DNA from: Planctomycetota bacterium
GTDB taxonomy: Bacteria > Planctomycetota > UBA8742 > SKZP01
Direction of reading: 5' to 3'
Length of the DNA stretch: 7,770 nt
NCBI GenBank assembly: GCA_007127275.1
Contig: SKZP01000181.1
Span: 1 to 7,770, forward strand
The notes under the pieces were generated by a model. It saw only the letters and a program-made list of their open reading frames with translations. It had not been told where the DNA came from and did not search any database. This document shows, in pieces, positions 1 through 6,987 of this stretch. The first letter of the stretch is position 1, and every line of letters begins with the position of its first letter. The translations under genes were made by a program, and so were the position numbers.

Positions 1-170
1 ATCGAACGCCCGTCCTGGAAGCTCGCCTGCCGCCAGTCCAGGAAACTCGTGCGAGCCGAGCCCTGCCAGAAGCCCACCGCCCCGCTGCCGATCACGTGGA
101 AGAGGTTATGGTCGCTGGCAAGCCCCGTCTCCGCGCCGCTCTCCAGGTACACCGCCGTGCCCGTGGCGAG
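1..170 (-). pseudogene. Fragment of right-handed parallel beta-helix (adhesin-like) protein, cut by the window edge and lacking its 5' part
   Basis: Read from 170 down to 1, the minus strand gives residues beginning LATGTAVYLESGAETG and continuing SDHNLFHVIGSGAVGFW, then a WQG...FLDWRQASFQDGRS stretch. This resembles the rungs of right-handed parallel beta-helix repeat proteins, where an 'SDyNly...vg.W.G....LadWr..tgqD..S' pattern recurs. Such proteins are usually hundreds to thousands of residues long, exported, and act in adhesion or polysaccharide binding or cleavage. The fragment continues past the left edge. On its 5' side the frame stays open to about 446, but the residues become arginine-rich and lose the rung pattern before about 170, and I see no usable start codon. 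The N-terminal part is therefore missing, and I call this a truncated gene or a join artefact. Function beyond the fold class cannot be given. Confidence 0.55.
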
Positions 171-185
171 ACGAGTCAGGATTGC

Positions 186-350
186 GAGTCGGAGCGCGCG
201 CCGCTGTTGGAGATTGAAACGTATACGTGGTCGGTGCTGCCGCCGGAATTGCTGCCCCGCGAGGATCCGCGGCCGGGCGCCCCGGCGGGTTTGATCCGCG
301 AGGTGCAATGGTTGCAGCAGACGTGGGAGACCCTCGGTGTCGCGACTTGA
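186..350 (+). CDS. 3' end of a plus-strand gene, possibly the C-terminal tail of an EboE-like TIM-barrel protein
   Basis: The plus-strand frame ending in TGA at 348-350 reads APLLEIETYTWSVLPPELLP, then a proline/glycine linker, then LIREVQWLQQTWETLGVAT. The W, Y, E and Q content looks like true coding sequence. The ETYTW.VLP..L pattern followed by a short helix resembles, from memory, the end of EboE-type proteins: xylose-isomerase-like TIM barrels of the ebo (metabolite traffic) cluster, normally about 400 residues. I could not check this. The frame is open leftward to base 3, but the residues before about 186 are A/R/P-rich and are better explained as the antisense shadow of the beta-helix fragment. 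Only about 54 residues look real, so the gene is probably 5'-truncated here. The start coordinate marks the limit of convincing sequence and is not a start codon. Confidence 0.4.
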   Translation, partial: ESERAPLLEIETYTWSVLPPELLPREDPRPGAPAGLIREVQWLQQTWETLGVAT

Positions 351-489
351 CTCGCTTCGCTGCGCTTCCCTCGGGGTCCCCGTACAGGTGCTGCACGCCC
401 TGGGCGACTCGCGGCCGTCCCGGCGGATACGGAAATGCCGGCTCAGTCACGCCCCTGGAAGCATCTTCACCGGCCGCTCAGGTGCTGTG
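351..489. other. Non-coding stretch between the left gene fragments and the inverted-repeat element
   Basis: No frame here reads as a convincing protein. Just after the stop at 348-350 comes a C/G-rich tract with repeated CGCTTC and CGCTGCG words. Odd-centred palindrome CGGGG-T-CCCCG lies at 372-382, and a short hairpin CTCA/TGAG with a 7-nt loop at 477-491. The 9-mer CAGGTGCTG occurs twice, at 385-393 and 479-487. None of these is strong alone. No U-tract marks an intrinsic terminator. Confidence 0.4.
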
Positions 490-646
490 AGGAATTACCT
501 TCCGAATTTGAGCTACTGCGCTCGACGGAGCTTCGTTGTCGCCGTTTGCGCTGCCCGACGGGGCTACGGCCACCACTCCGCTGCTCAAGGTCCTTCGTCT
601 CGCACAATCTTCGCTCGTGACGTTCAACGTTCGGAACGTATTTCCT
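490..646. repeat. 157-bp element bounded by a 17-bp imperfect inverted repeat
   Basis: The arm at 490-506 (AGGAATTACCTTCCGAA) pairs with 630-646, whose reverse complement is AGGAAATACGTTCCGAA. This is 15 matches in 17, including an unbroken 7-bp TTCCGAA/TTCGGAA at the inner ends. The right arm ends 9 nt past the stop of the giant minus-strand gene. The element lies between converging coding ends, so it could act as a two-way transcript end or RNA-stabilising structure. It could also be a small non-autonomous mobile element with terminal inverted repeats. I see no clear target-site duplication beside the arms and no transposase. Confidence 0.5.
508..588. other. Nested helices, possible structured RNA (strand unknown)
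   Basis: Inside the inverted repeat, four helices nest in order. TTGAGC 508-513 pairs with GCTCAA 583-588. CGGAG 526-530 pairs with CTCCG 576-580. GCCGT 541-545 pairs with ACGGC 566-570. GCCC 553-556 pairs with GGGC 561-564 around the loop GACG. All four are perfect Watson-Crick and co-linear, giving one long arm with internal loops. The fold can form on either strand. GC-rich DNA makes short helices easily, so each helix alone means little; the nesting within a larger inverted repeat is what stands out. It matches no RNA family that I recognise. Confidence 0.35.
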
Positions 647-655
647 GCCCGCTCC

Positions 656-3600
656 TCAGTCGTCGTCGGCTTCTTTGACCTCGGCGAGGTTGCCTTCTTC
701 GTTGATGGTGAAGGTGAAGACGGGCTTGCGGAAGTTCGAGTTTTCGCGTTCCATCTTGCCAGTGAATTGGCGCACCTCTTCTTCCGGCAGGCCGGGGTGC
801 AGAGTGAAGGTGATTTCGAAGTCGACAGGTTCGCGGCCGGAGAAGTAGACCACGTAGACGTCGAAGTCGCCCTCGGGGAGTTGCTGGCCCGGTCGCAGCC
901 GGAAGCGGTAGTTTTCGGGGCCGTAGCCGGTGGTGTTGTCGTGGTCGAGATAACCGTTGAACCCCGGGGGGCGGCGGTTGCGGTAGTAGATGGTTTCGCC
1001 GTTGGGTTGGTCGACGTGCAGGTCGAGGTCGGTGTTGTCCTTGTTCCAGGTGAGCGTGACCTGCACAGCGGCGCGCTCGGCGGTGCTGAAGACGCTGTAT
1101 TCCACGGCGCGCGGGTGCTCGGGGTCCTGCACCGGCGAGACAATGATGGTGTTGTCGCCACCGCGAAGAACGAGCACGGACTCGAAGGTGTTGTTGCGAA
1201 CGGTTGCCTGCTGGTGGTTGCCGTTGGTGTAGAGGTGGACCCGTTCGAGGGGTTCGCGGCCGCCGCGGACGGTGCCGGTGGCGTTGAGGATGTCCTCGGC
1301 GGTGCGCTCGGAGACATCCAGCGTCAACTCCACGTCAGCCCAGGGATCCTCCAGCGAGGCGACGTGCTGGGCAAGTCGCTCGCGGGCGGGTTGCGCCGGC
1401 TCCTGTAACAGCTCGTTCTCGGGCGCCTCCATTGCTTCGACGAGTTCTTCGTGAGCGGCCTCGGCTTCCTCGTGCGTCTCCGTTTGCAGACCTGCCTCGG
1501 CCTGCGCGAGCAGTGCGGCGTAGCGCTCCAGCAACTCGAGCGGCGGGGTGAGCGAGGGCTGGTGAGTGGCCTCGTGTGCGGCCGCCCGCTCATTGGCCGC
1601 GGCGAGCGCGGCGCGAATATCCGCCACTTCTTGCTCGACCTCGGCGGCACGACGGAGCGCAAGCGCGGCCTCGGCGCGCTCCAACAGCATCACCCGCTCG
1701 CCATGCACCTCGAGCTTGTCGCGCAGCGAGTCTTGCGCCGGCGGCGGCTCGCCGAATGCGTCGCGGCTCGTGTCGAATGCCACCAGTTCTTCGTTTGCCT
1801 CGCGCAACTGGCGTTGGCGGGTGCGCACGGACTCGACTTCGGAATCTTGCGTGGCGAGGGCTTGCGCAAGGGAGGCGTCATGCGCTTCGAGGTGCTCGAA
1901 GTAGAGGCGACGGTGCGCCAAGCGCGGTGTGGCCGCCTCGACGCGTTCTTGCCCCGCAGCGGCGACCTCCGTGGCAAGCTCGTCGCGCAGCAGCCGTTCG
2001 AGTGCGGACTCGACCTCGGCAATCTCCTCCGCCGACTCGGCCGTCAAGCCGCGCGCAATCAGCGCATCCAGCCACGCAAGGCCCACGCGTTCGCGCCAGG
2101 TACGCAACTCGCGGTCATGCGCCGTCGCCCACTCTCGCTCGGCAAGCCCCACATCCAAGAGGTGGTGTGCCTCGCGCAGCGGTGTGAGCTCGCCGGACTC
2201 AAGTGCCGCTTCGGCTGCGGCGACCAACTCGTCGAAGCGCTCGGCGCGGGCGACGAGGCTGTGTGCCAGTTCACGCGCTTCGTCGACGAGGGGCACGAGC
2301 CGTTCATTCGCTGGTGGAGCGTCTCCTTCTTCTTCAAGGAAGGCGTCGCCGCGGCTGACGAAGGCTTGCAATTGCGGCACCTGCCGGGATTCCAGCGCCT
2401 CTTCCCCTTCAGCAACCAATGCCTCCACCGCCGCGGCGCGCGCAAGTTGCGCACGGTGTGCCTCGAGCTGCGCAATCAACGGCGCGGCCCTCTCGGCAAA
2501 CGGCGGATCCTCCTCGGCGGCCACCTCTTCCGTCAGCGCGTCGAGGGCGGCGTCGACCGGCGGAATGCGCTGCGCCTCGAGGCCCGGACGCGCGAGGACT
2601 CGTGCATGTCCCTCCCGGCTACGTAGGCGCAACGACTCGACCTCCTCGGCTTGCCGCTCCAGCGCTCGGTCGCGGAAGTCCTGGACCTCCGTGGTCAGTA
2701 GCGGAAACGGACTTTCCGCCGGCCGGAACTCGTCGAGGCGCGCCTCTTTCGCTTCGAGCCGTTCGCGAAGCTCGGCAAGCTCCGCCTCTCGCTCGGCGAC
2801 GAGTTCCTTTTGCGCAACAAGGCTCGTGTGCAGCGGCTCGAAGCGCTCCCCGTAATCTTCTTCGTTGCCCTGTTCGTCGAGGAACTCGTCCGCCTCACCG
2901 AGCCACGCGGCAATCTGCTGCGTATCCTCGCTGGGCTCGTCGCGCAACTCTTTCCCCGCGGCGTAGAGCTCGTCCGCACGTAGCTTGCGCTGCTCTTCGA
3001 GCCACCACAACGTCGCCGCAACGCCGGCACCGACGAGCAGCAGCACCACCGCCGCCACGGCGAGGGTGCGCCTCCGGCGTGCGGCACGCAACCGGCGCGC
3101 CTCGGCAAGCTCCTCGGCCTGTTCGACTTCGTGGCGCAGCGCGGAGACGTGGCGCTTGAGCCAGGTGCTGAGGTCGCCGCCGCTTTGTAACCAGTCGTCG
3201 AGGCGGCCGACGCGCTCCGCTTCTTGAGCGGCCCGCTCCGCGGCTTGTTCGCCTGCGGCGAGTGTGTTCTTGGGGAGCTCCCCTTTCTTGATTCCAGCAC
3301 GCAGTGCCTTGATGTCCTGCATCCACGCGTCGAGTGCGGCGTGCAAGTCGCGCCAGTCCGTGCGAGCGTCGTTGAAGGAAGCGGCAAGGTACGGCGCCTG
3401 TTCGAGCGTTGGAGCGAGCCTTTCGGCGGCGTCCTCGACGCGCTGGTGCGCGTTGGCCACCGGCGGCGCTTCCGTATTCGGCACCTTGGAGATCTCGCCC
3501 AGTGTCTTGCGCACGGCCTTACGCAACCCGGCAAGCGTATGCAAGTTGCGCTGGGTTTGCTGGGCTTGCTCGAGTTCGTCACGCAGGAGGTCTCGTACGG

Positions 3601-5566
3601 GTGCGGCCCCGGGTTGCTCCGCGCCAGGCTCCGCAAGAAAGCCGAGCGCGGCCTCGACCGCGGGTTCTCCCGTGGCCGCATGTTCGTCGGCATCCTGCGT
3701 CGTGGCGAGGCCCGTTTGAAACTCGGCAAGAGCGGTGCGGTGCGCCTCAATCTCGGCAAGCTCGTCCGCATGGTCCTTCGCGGTAGCGAGTTGCTCCGCG
3801 AGCACTTCGCGGTCGTGGGCGGTCAACGTTGCCTCGGCGTTGCCGCGTGCCTCGTTCGACGCCTCGCTGCGCTGCGCCTCGACGGCGGCCTGCAACGCGA
3901 GCAGTTGCAGGCGACGCCGCTCGAGATCCTCGCGCAGGGGGTTGCGCATGTCCTCGTCGAGTTGTGTTTGCGCGGCGACCTTCTCGAGCAGCACCTCAAG
4001 CGCCGGCACCGTCGTGGAGGCATCCGCAAGCGCGGCGCGCACCTCGGCTGCGAGCGCCTCGTACAGGTCGGTCACTTCCCGCTCGCGCGCACGTTGCTCG
4101 ACGAGACGCTGCTTATGCGCACGCAATTCCTCGAGCCGCGCCGCAAGCCCGTCCCCCTCCGGCGCGGCCTGCGCCCACTGCTCGAGCCGTGCCAGTGCAG
4201 CGTCCACGTCGGCCAGCTCCAGCGAGGTCAGCGCCGCGTCGACCTCGTCGCCAAGCGCCTCGAGCAGTGCCTGCAAATGCTCCTCGAGACGCCGCTCCAA
4301 CTCGCCCATTTCGCTGCCCGGCTCGCGCAACACATCCGGTAGCGTGCGCATCCGTTGCAGCGTCTGCCACACCGGCGCCGGCTCCGTCGCTACAAGCGCG
4401 GACTCGGCGGCGGCACGCACCTCGGCGAGCACGGCCTCGAGTGCCTCGCCAAGCGTCGACTTCAACGGCGCCACATCCTCGTGCGTCCGTGTTGTCTCGG
4501 GTACCTCCGCCAAGGCCGCCTGCATCAGCACCAAGGCGGGCAGTTCCACGTGCGCCGCCGCTGACTCAACCTGTGCGGTAAGCGCCGGCAAGAACTGTTC
4601 TCGTTTCCCCTTGGCGAGTCCGAGCAGGCGCTCCCACTCCGGATGCGGATATATGCTGTGAAACTCGTCGCATTCCGCATCCAGCGGCTCGAGCGTGAGC
4701 ATGGCGGCGATCAGGTCGGCCGGCTCGGCGCTGTCCGCGTCGACCGAGACGCTCGGCTCCAACTCGTTGACGCGGTTGCGCACGGCGCGGTCGTAGCGCG
4801 ACTCAAGCCGGGGCAGGTACGGCGCAAGCAAGTGTGTGCGCGGCTGATCCTCGAGATGCGTCGAAAGGTCGCGGCACACCTCGGCAAGCTCGCGCAACGC
4901 CACCGAGCGCATCCCTTTGCGCACCCGCCGAATCAGGCTCCACGTCCCGAGGTCGTATACCTGCTCGGGGCGCACCCTTGTGAGGTAGACCGCCAGCAAT
5001 TTGAGGTCGTCGAGCGCCGCATCCAGATCTTCGGCCGTGTTTTGCAGCGAGGCGAGCCGGTTGAGCCGTTCCGCCTCGTTGGCCGGCGGTGAGACCTCCC
5101 ACTCGGCCAGAAAATGCCGCGCGCGCGAGACGTAGTCCAGGATGGCGGCGTGCACGTTCTCCGCTGTGTCCTCAGTCAGACCGTCCACCACATGCATCAG
5201 CTTTTCGCTGGCCTCAATCACCTCTTCCAGCTCGCTCTCCATGGGCAGCAGCGAGTTGGCGCCGACTGCCTTGGGGGCAACGTCCGTGACTGGACGAAAC
5301 CACTTGGTGTGCGAGTCCGTCGCGTCGGCGTCGGTCTTGTCCTCGTGCGCCTCTTCGCTCTGCGAGGCGGACTTGCCCTTTTGCGGGTCAATGTCAATGG
5401 CCTCGAAGAAATCCGTGTCCCCAGCGCTGGAACTCAAGTTGGCTCCCGCTTGCTCCTCGCCGGGAGACTTACCGCCGTTGTGGTTCTTCCGGCCGTGCGT
5501 ATCCGCGCCGTCTGGGTTGGCCGAGTCCTCGTGCGAATTGGGGCTCGTGTTTTCGGACGTGGTCAT
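656..5566 (-). CDS. Giant single-pass coiled-coil envelope protein with C-terminal Ig-like and DUF2135/YfaP-like domains
   Basis: The product is 1636 residues. The ATG at 5564-5566 (MTTSENTSPN) is chosen because AAGAAGGGG lies just upstream and the product then begins with a typical disordered tail. A longer in-frame GTG at 5693-5695 has no clear ribosome site. Residues 1-88 are polar, acidic and probably disordered. Residues about 111-833 are E/A/L/R-rich helix, likely coiled coil or helical bundle. An arginine cluster RRLRAARRRR (824-833) precedes one hydrophobic segment, 834-856 (LAVAAVVLLLVGAGVAATLWWL), so the N-half should be cytoplasmic and the C-half outside. More charged helix follows (857 to about 1408), with degenerate repeats near 867-923, 1046-1105 and 1111-1160. 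Residues 1409-1497 look like an Ig-like beta sandwich (NNTFESVLVLRGGDNTIIV). Residues from 1498 resemble DUF2135/YfaP: W1507NKDNTDLDLHV, then LDHDNTTGYGPEN at 1540-1552. I see cysteines only in the cytoplasmic half. The role is unknown; an envelope-spanning tether or scaffold with a binding tip is inferred. Confidence 0.85.
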   Translation of the reverse strand: MTTSENTSPNSHEDSANPDGADTHGRKNHNGGKSPGEEQAGANLSSSAGDTDFFEAIDIDPQKGKSASQSEEAHEDKTDADATDSHTKWFRPVTDVAPKAVGANSLLPMESELEEVIEASEKLMHVVDGLTEDTAENVHAAILDYVSRARHFLAEWEVSPPANEAERLNRLASLQNTAEDLDAALDDLKLLAVYLTRVRPEQVYDLGTWSLIRRVRKGMRSVALRELAEVCRDLSTHLEDQPRTHLLAPYLPRLESRYDRAVRNRVNELEPSVSVDADSAEPADLIAAMLTLEPLDAECDEFHSIYPHPEWERLLGLAKGKREQFLPALTAQVESAAAHVELPALVLMQAALAEVPETTRTHEDVAPLKSTLGEALEAVLAEVRAAAESALVATEPAPVWQTLQRMRTLPDVLREPGSEMGELERRLEEHLQALLEALGDEVDAALTSLELADVDAALARLEQWAQAAPEGDGLAARLEELRAHKQRLVEQRAREREVTDLYEALAAEVRAALADASTTVPALEVLLEKVAAQTQLDEDMRNPLREDLERRRLQLLALQAAVEAQRSEASNEARGNAEATLTAHDREVLAEQLATAKDHADELAEIEAHRTALAEFQTGLATTQDADEHAATGEPAVEAALGFLAEPGAEQPGAAPVRDLLRDELEQAQQTQRNLHTLAGLRKAVRKTLGEISKVPNTEAPPVANAHQRVEDAAERLAPTLEQAPYLAASFNDARTDWRDLHAALDAWMQDIKALRAGIKKGELPKNTLAAGEQAAERAAQEAERVGRLDDWLQSGGDLSTWLKRHVSALRHEVEQAEELAEARRLRAARRRRTLAVAAVVLLLVGAGVAATLWWLEEQRKLRADELYAAGKELRDEPSEDTQQIAAWLGEADEFLDEQGNEEDYGERFEPLHTSLVAQKELVAEREAELAELRERLEAKEARLDEFRPAESPFPLLTTEVQDFRDRALERQAEEVESLRLRSREGHARVLARPGLEAQRIPPVDAALDALTEEVAAEEDPPFAERAAPLIAQLEAHRAQLARAAAVEALVAEGEEALESRQVPQLQAFVSRGDAFLEEEGDAPPANERLVPLVDEARELAHSLVARAERFDELVAAAEAALESGELTPLREAHHLLDVGLAEREWATAHDRELRTWRERVGLAWLDALIARGLTAESAEEIAEVESALERLLRDELATEVAAAGQERVEAATPRLAHRRLYFEHLEAHDASLAQALATQDSEVESVRTRQRQLREANEELVAFDTSRDAFGEPPPAQDSLRDKLEVHGERVMLLERAEAALALRRAAEVEQEVADIRAALAAANERAAAHEATHQPSLTPPLELLERYAALLAQAEAGLQTETHEEAEAAHEELVEAMEAPENELLQEPAQPARERLAQHVASLEDPWADVELTLDVSERTAEDILNATGTVRGGREPLERVHLYTNGNHQQATVRNNTFESVLVLRGGDNTIIVSPVQDPEHPRAVEYSVFSTAERAAVQVTLTWNKDNTDLDLHVDQPNGETIYYRNRRPPGFNGYLDHDNTTGYGPENYRFRLRPGQQLPEGDFDVYVVYFSGREPVDFEITFTLHPGLPEEEVRQFTGKMERENSNFRKPVFTFTINEEGNLAEVKEADDD

Positions 5567-5584
5567 GGGACAAGTCCCCTTCTT
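5567..5584 (-). promoter_or_regulatory. Ribosome-binding site overlapped by a palindrome, giant gene
   Basis: On the minus strand the start codon is preceded by AAGAAGGGG (5584-5576), then ACTTGTCCC. The GAAGGGG part is a fair Shine-Dalgarno at 9-nt spacing. GGGAC and GTCCC (5578-5567) form a palindrome with a 2-nt centre that takes in the last G residues of the Shine-Dalgarno and abuts the ATG. As a hairpin it would be a short GGGA/TCCC stem with loop CTTG. It supports the choice of start and could dampen translation initiation. Confidence 0.45.
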
Positions 5585-5608
5585 GCGGCCGAACGGCACC
5601 AACAGTGC

Positions 5609-5624
5609 GAACGAATGAACGAAC
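5609..5624 (-). repeat. Tetranucleotide repeat in the 5' flank of the giant gene
   Basis: The plus strand reads GAAC GAAT GAAC GAAC, four units with one substitution, 43-58 nt upstream of the start codon. On the transcript strand it reads GTTC GTTC ATTC GTTC. It may be a short slippage-prone tract or a repeated binding half-site. It is too short to be firm. Confidence 0.35.
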
Positions 5625-6043
5625 AGAAGTTGTGGACAGGCGAGTCGGTGAGCGGGGCGACAAAGGCATTCACCCGCCTCGCTCACAAGCAACACGGCTC
5701 GGTAGCCACACCTTCCCTCATTCGTCCGCCCGTGGCCAGTTTAAGGTTGGATTCCGTTCGCTTCGTCCTCTTACCGGGACAGTGACCGCTTTACGTGCCG
5801 CCGCAAACTCATTTCCCAGGGGCCGCGAGCAGAGAGTGAGCCCACCGTGGGGAACTCACGACCACTTGACGTCGACTCGGAGAGTTCGCGCCTTTTGAGA
5901 GAAAGTACGTGAAAAGTAGCCTGATCTAGGGCAACTGTGGCGAGAGCGCCTTGCTGTCCGGCGGCACTACGTGACTGGATCTTCAAACTAGCGGGCCGGT
6001 CAGCGCCTGCACAATCCTCGCAATCCCGGCACGTGGGACTTTT

Positions 6044-6877
6044 TTACTCCGCCTTCACCTGTGCGCGCGAGACCCACTCGTCGTCGCTTACGTCGGAGTG
6101 CATCCAGTTGACAATTCCGCGCTTTGATTCGCGGCAGAAGCGTACCAGTTCTTGCACGGCGGCAACTTCGTAGTGGGGCGTGTCTTCCACCTCACGCGCC
6201 GCGTCGGCCAACGGAAGGCCCGAGCGGAAGAGCATTTTGAACACTTCCTTCAGCGCCATGCGTGTGTCGCCGTCGAGCCCGGCACGCTGTAACCCGACAC
6301 TGTTGAGGCCGCGAAGCGAGTTGCGGAAGTCGGCAATGCAAAATGGCGGCACATCCTTCGAGATCCCGCTGACACCGCGGATCATGGAAATGCGCCCAAT
6401 GCGGCAATACTGGTGAACCGCCGTGTTGCCACTGATGAAGGCGCGGTCGCCAACGGTGACAAAGCCGGCAAGCAGCGCCGAGGCGCCGACAATCACCTCG
6501 TTGCCGAGCTCGCCGTCGTGGCCGAGATGCGAGTGGTTCATGAAGTAGCAGCGGTCGCCAATACGGGTCGCACAGCCTTCCTCGGCGGAGCGGTGGATCA
6601 CGCAGTATTCGCGAAATTCGTTGCCCTCGCCAATCTCCAGCGAGCTGACCGTGTCGCGGTCGAACTTGAGATCCTGCGGGATGTTGCCGACCACCGCGCC
6701 AATGTGCAGCACATTGTCCGCCCCCATCCGCGTGAACCGGCCGACGAAGGCATGCGGCCCAATCCGGCAGCGCGGTCCAATTACAGTATCCGCCTCAATA
6801 ATGGCCCCCGGCCCCACTTCGCACTCGGGGGACAGCTCGGCGGACGGGTCGACAATGGCGGTAGGGTGGATCTGCAT
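6044..6877 (-). CDS. lpxA: Acyl-[ACP]--UDP-N-acetylglucosamine O-acyltransferase (LpxA)
   Basis: LpxA transfers a 3-hydroxyacyl chain from acyl carrier protein to the 3-OH of UDP-GlcNAc, the first step of lipid A synthesis, in the cytoplasm as a homotrimer. The product is 277 residues (262 in E. coli). The ATG at 6875-6877 starts MQIHPTAIVDPSAELS and is preceded by AAAAGG at 5-nt spacing; longer in-frame versions add non-homologous residues. Hexapeptide repeats forming the left-handed beta-helix span about 1-185. H117 and H120 in NHSHLGH correspond to E. coli H122 and catalytic H125, and H155 in AVHQY to H160. The SGISKDVPPF motif (170-179) and LNSVGLQRAG (191-200, N192 and R198 matching N198 and R204) lead into the C-terminal helical domain. 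Two E. coli positions differ: H144 is F139 (LLAGFV) and E200 is V194. No lpxD, fabZ or lpxB is adjacent in the window. Related hexapeptide acyltransferases such as LpxD are less likely given length and motifs. Confidence 0.92.
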   Translation of the reverse strand: MQIHPTAIVDPSAELSPECEVGPGAIIEADTVIGPRCRIGPHAFVGRFTRMGADNVLHIGAVVGNIPQDLKFDRDTVSSLEIGEGNEFREYCVIHRSAEEGCATRIGDRCYFMNHSHLGHDGELGNEVIVGASALLAGFVTVGDRAFISGNTAVHQYCRIGRISMIRGVSGISKDVPPFCIADFRNSLRGLNSVGLQRAGLDGDTRMALKEVFKMLFRSGLPLADAAREVEDTPHYEVAAVQELVRFCRESKRGIVNWMHSDVSDDEWVSRAQVKAE

Positions 6878-6972
6878 GGCGGCCTTTTGGAATGAAGTCG
6901 CGCCCCCGCAACCGCACGGAGACTTGCGTGTATACGCGGCAAGTGGCTGCTGCCCGTACAGCTGCATGGGCC

Positions 6973-6987
6973 TGCCAGCGCCTGGCA
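6973..6987 (-). promoter_or_regulatory. Hairpin in the lpxA upstream region
   Basis: TGCCAG at 6973-6978 and CTGGCA at 6982-6987 form a perfect 6-bp stem around a 3-nt loop, about 95 nt upstream of the lpxA start. A second, weaker stem (CCCGC 7005-7009 with GCGGG 7016-7020) lies next to it. Neither is followed by a T-run on either strand, so they are not intrinsic terminators. They could fold in an lpxA leader if transcription starts further upstream, but I could not place the promoter. Confidence 0.3.

Larger units (their letters stand above)
5567..6043. other. Gene-free stretch between lpxA and the giant gene
   Basis: These 477 bp presumably hold the promoter and leader of the giant gene. 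Short open frames exist on both strands, such as a TTG-started 71-codon frame at 5771-5986 on the minus strand. Their products lack any recognisable pattern and their starts lack ribosome sites, so I leave them out. I could not find a convincing -35/-10 pair. Past the lpxA stop the minus strand has a run of A, not T, so there is no classical terminator for lpxA. The length of the gap argues that lpxA and the giant gene are separate transcription units. Confidence 0.5.

Noticed and set aside
490..646. Integron attC site
   Set aside because: Terminal motifs of the RYYYAAC and GTTRRRY type are not in the right places, and no integron integrase is seen.
478..1317. Minus-strand open frame overlapping the 3' end of the giant gene and reaching into the inverted-repeat element
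   Set aside because: It is out of frame with the clear Ig-like and DUF2135-like coding sequence, and its product is S/T/P-rich without structure.
536..4661. Long plus-strand open frames opposite the giant gene (for example 1451-2626, 3224-4342, 3735-4661)
   Set aside because: They are antisense shadows in GC-rich, E/A/L/R-coding DNA. Their products are serine-, arginine- or leucine-biased without domains, while the minus strand gives one coherent domain order.
5567..5695. Longer start of the giant protein at the GTG at 5693-5695
   Set aside because: It adds 43 residues with cysteines and hydrophobic patches unlike the disordered tail, no clear ribosome site precedes it, and the ATG at 5564-5566 has one.
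6029..6046. Plus-strand terminator-like TCCC/GGGA stem followed by six T
   Set aside because: The stem is only 4 bp, its T-run overlaps the lpxA stop codon, and no plus-strand gene ends here.
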